64,000 nucleotides of DNA, from contig NC_133161.1 of the NCBI RefSeq assembly GCF_040802235.1, positions 146,435,121-146,499,120 on the forward strand, read 5' to 3'. Of this stretch, positions 61,871-64,000 are shown one piece after another. The stretch's first letter is position 1. Each line of letters begins with the position of its first letter. Under the pieces are notes generated by a model that was given only the letters and a program-made list of their open reading frames with translations, was not told where the DNA came from and made no database searches. Position numbers and translations under genes: made by a program. This DNA is from Manis javanica. Lineage: Eukaryota > Chordata > Mammalia > Pholidota > Manidae.

Positions 61871-64000
61871 TGAGTCCATCACTTTAGGATGGACCATCTT
61901 GATCACACAGAACCTGCAGAAATGTTTCTTTAGGACTTTTTGTTTTGGGTTAGCCAAGTTTCTCAGGGAGAATGTTCCAGTCTCCTTCCTTAAGGGCCAA
62001 GTCTAATTGGCCAACATTTTTTGGCCAAAGGGAAAGATGATGTATGGAGGGAAGCATCTCAGAATTTAATATATGAAGTTTTAGTTAAACCCTCTTTTTT
62101 TGAGTACAAGAACTCTGGCCCCCCTAGAATTCCTGATTTTCCCCAGGCCAGGGTCCCGCCTCTGTTACTCTCTCCAGAGAGGAGACCCCTGGTTTCCTGC
62201 TGTTTGGGGGAAGGACAGACATCCTGCTGAGCAGAACCAGAGAGCACCTCTGCTTCTCAGGCTCATTCTCCTGCCACATTTTTAGCTCTGCTGTCACCCA
62301 TGCTTCCAGATGAATCTGTGGCTGCTATTGTCTGAGCTTTGGGGTTCAGCGGTACAAGTCAGGGGGGCTCTCAGTTTCCTCCATTGCTGCTTCAAAATAC
62401 ATCTTCTCAGGTGTGTCCAGTTATTGCTGGTGACAAACTGCAAGCTTCCTGGCTTCTGAGATGTCTTCTGTCTCCTTTTCTATTCTCTTTGTGGGTTTAT
62501 GCACTTTTGAAAAGAAGTACACTTTAATGCTGCTTTATTGGGATTTCAGAAAAGAACAGAGGCTAATGTATGAGATCAATCCACCATCTCTTACCAGAAG
62601 TCGATCTGGTGTCCTTTAGCCTCTTTTTCTCATATACTAGTTTGAAAGTTACTTTGTATTCATGTAATGGGTTAGCCTTAAAAGTTTAATATTCCTGCTT
62701 GACCTAACAAAGTCTAAAGATAATCAATGTCTCTGCCGTCTTCCTGCACAATGCTTTAACTTTGATCTCTTCTGCTTGCTGATTTCCCATGCTGCTTTGC
62801 TCTAGCAGTTTAGTCCCTCATTGTTTATAGCACCTCCGAAGTCCCTTCATCAATACGCATTGCGGCCCCTACGATGTGACAAGCAATGTTCTAAGCACTG
62901 GAAATACATCAGTGACTAAGACAGACTAAACTACATATGAAAATATTTTATGTTAGGTTGAACTATGTGCAATGGCTAATATTTGGTCTAAGTGACTAAT
63001 CTCATATGGTTTAAGTATTTGTATACTTAATTATATACATACACACTTTTAAGTAAACACATATTAAATTACTAGTGTGTTTTTTTTTCAGTTTACCTAA
63101 ACACTTACTAATTTCATCGTTGCTTGCTTCCATGTCTATGGTACCCCACTCCTCTCTGGGTCCTGCTCTGCGGTGAATCTGTTACTCTTGAACAGTCGTT
63201 TACCTGAGTGTAATTCTTGATTGGCCATTAATTTACCTTCCTTCTGAGGATATATTGCTGGTAAGTTAGCTGTTAGTTTAATCATTTTCATTTGTAGATA
63301 ATTAGTCTTTTCTGTTTGGTTAAATTTAAGATACTTTCTCTGTGATGTTCTGCAGATTCATCATAATGGGTCTTGATTTGGATGCTTTAATTTATCCAGG
63401 GAGGATGCTGAGGAGTCAGGTCACATTTTTCCTCAGTTTTCAAAAATTTTCAGCCATCATCTTTTGAATATTGCCTCCACTGAAGTCTCTGTCTTCTCTT
63501 GAAATACTTGCAGGCATATATTGGACCTTCCCATTCTGTTCTCCGTGCCTCTTACCCTCCATTTCATATTTTCCCGGACTAGTGATATGATTCCTTCTGG
63601 GTGGTTTTTCTCAGACTGACCTTTTTGTCCACGAATTCTCTCCCCAACTATAGATAAATGAGTTTTTCTTTTCCATTTTAATGACTGTATCTTTCACTTC
63701 TACATGCTCTATTTAATTACTTTTCTTTTTGACAAATAACGTAAACGTATTGTCTTTCAAGACCAAAAATGATACACAAGACAGTACTTAACTTGCTTAG
63801 CTATTTTAGTGCTGTGATAAGCATAAATGCCTTTCTTTTTGAAGCGTATTTGAGACATACACTTGTTTTTTTTTAACTGACTTTCATTAAGGCCTGGTAA
63901 AAGAAGTATAAACAATGTAGAATGGGCCCATGATGAACTGTTACTCTGTTCTACCCACGGGCCTGCTGAATCTGAGATGGAATGCAGGAACTGCTGCCAC

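Larger units (their letters stand above)
49865..64000. other. Intergenic region toward APOA5
   Basis: 14 kb without a recognisable gene. Repeats include MIR, two L1 3' ends, an MLT1 LTR, L2 and older L1-like segments (listed). The stretches 56.7-57.7, 60.6-61.4 and 62.9-63.9 kb are T-rich and resemble each other in style, probably old LINE-derived DNA, but I cannot name them. In human, APOA5 follows APOA4 by about 25-30 kb, so it should lie beyond this window. Confidence 0.75.

Noticed and set aside
49865-64000. APOA5 or another gene in the right-hand part
   Set aside because: I looked for apolipoprotein-type helical repeats and signal peptides on both strands and found none. The remaining open frames are short and lie in repeat-derived DNA.

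Overview
The window is nuclear DNA of a placental mammal: large introns with GT-AG borders, AATAAA poly(A) signals, ancient mammalian repeats (MIR, L2, old L1, an MLT1 LTR) and four genes recognisable exon by exon. It is the segment known in human as SIK3-APOA1-APOC3-APOA4 (chromosome 11q23), shown here on the opposite strand. I recognised no lineage-specific SINE of primates, rodents, carnivores, horses or ruminants. The youngest insertion is a poly(A)-tailed retroelement fragment near 16.1 kb. This makes a SINE-poor lineage likely; a pangolin is my best guess but only a weak one.

Layout. 1-31.5 kb is the 3' part of SIK3 (+ strand): 18 coding exons from the end of the kinase domain to the stop codon at 28782-28784, then a 3' UTR of about 2.7 kb. 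31.5-36.1 kb is an intergenic spacer ending in a well conserved APOA1 promoter. APOA1 (+) has its CDS at 36397-37869. APOC3 lies tail to tail with it on the minus strand (CDS 41796 down to 40425). APOA4 (+) has its CDS at 47463-49703, head to head with APOC3. 49.9-64 kb is repeat-rich intergenic DNA toward APOA5, which is not reached.

Function. APOA1, APOC3 and APOA4 are exchangeable lipid-binding apolipoproteins made in liver and intestine. APOA1 is the HDL scaffold, APOC3 restrains triglyceride clearance, and APOA4 coats chylomicrons and HDL. In known mammals they share an enhancer upstream of APOC3, and HNF4-type sites are visible here in the APOA1 and APOC3 promoters. SIK3 is an unrelated AMPK-family kinase that is a conserved neighbour.

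All four reading frames are intact and I see no undescribed system. The points most worth checking are a 57-bp minisatellite starting four bases inside a SIK3 intron; unusual signal-peptidase sites in both APOC3 and APOA4; loss of the redox-sensitive methionines of APOA1; a GC-AG intron and a shortened glutamine tract in SIK3; and the lack of recognisable young SINEs.
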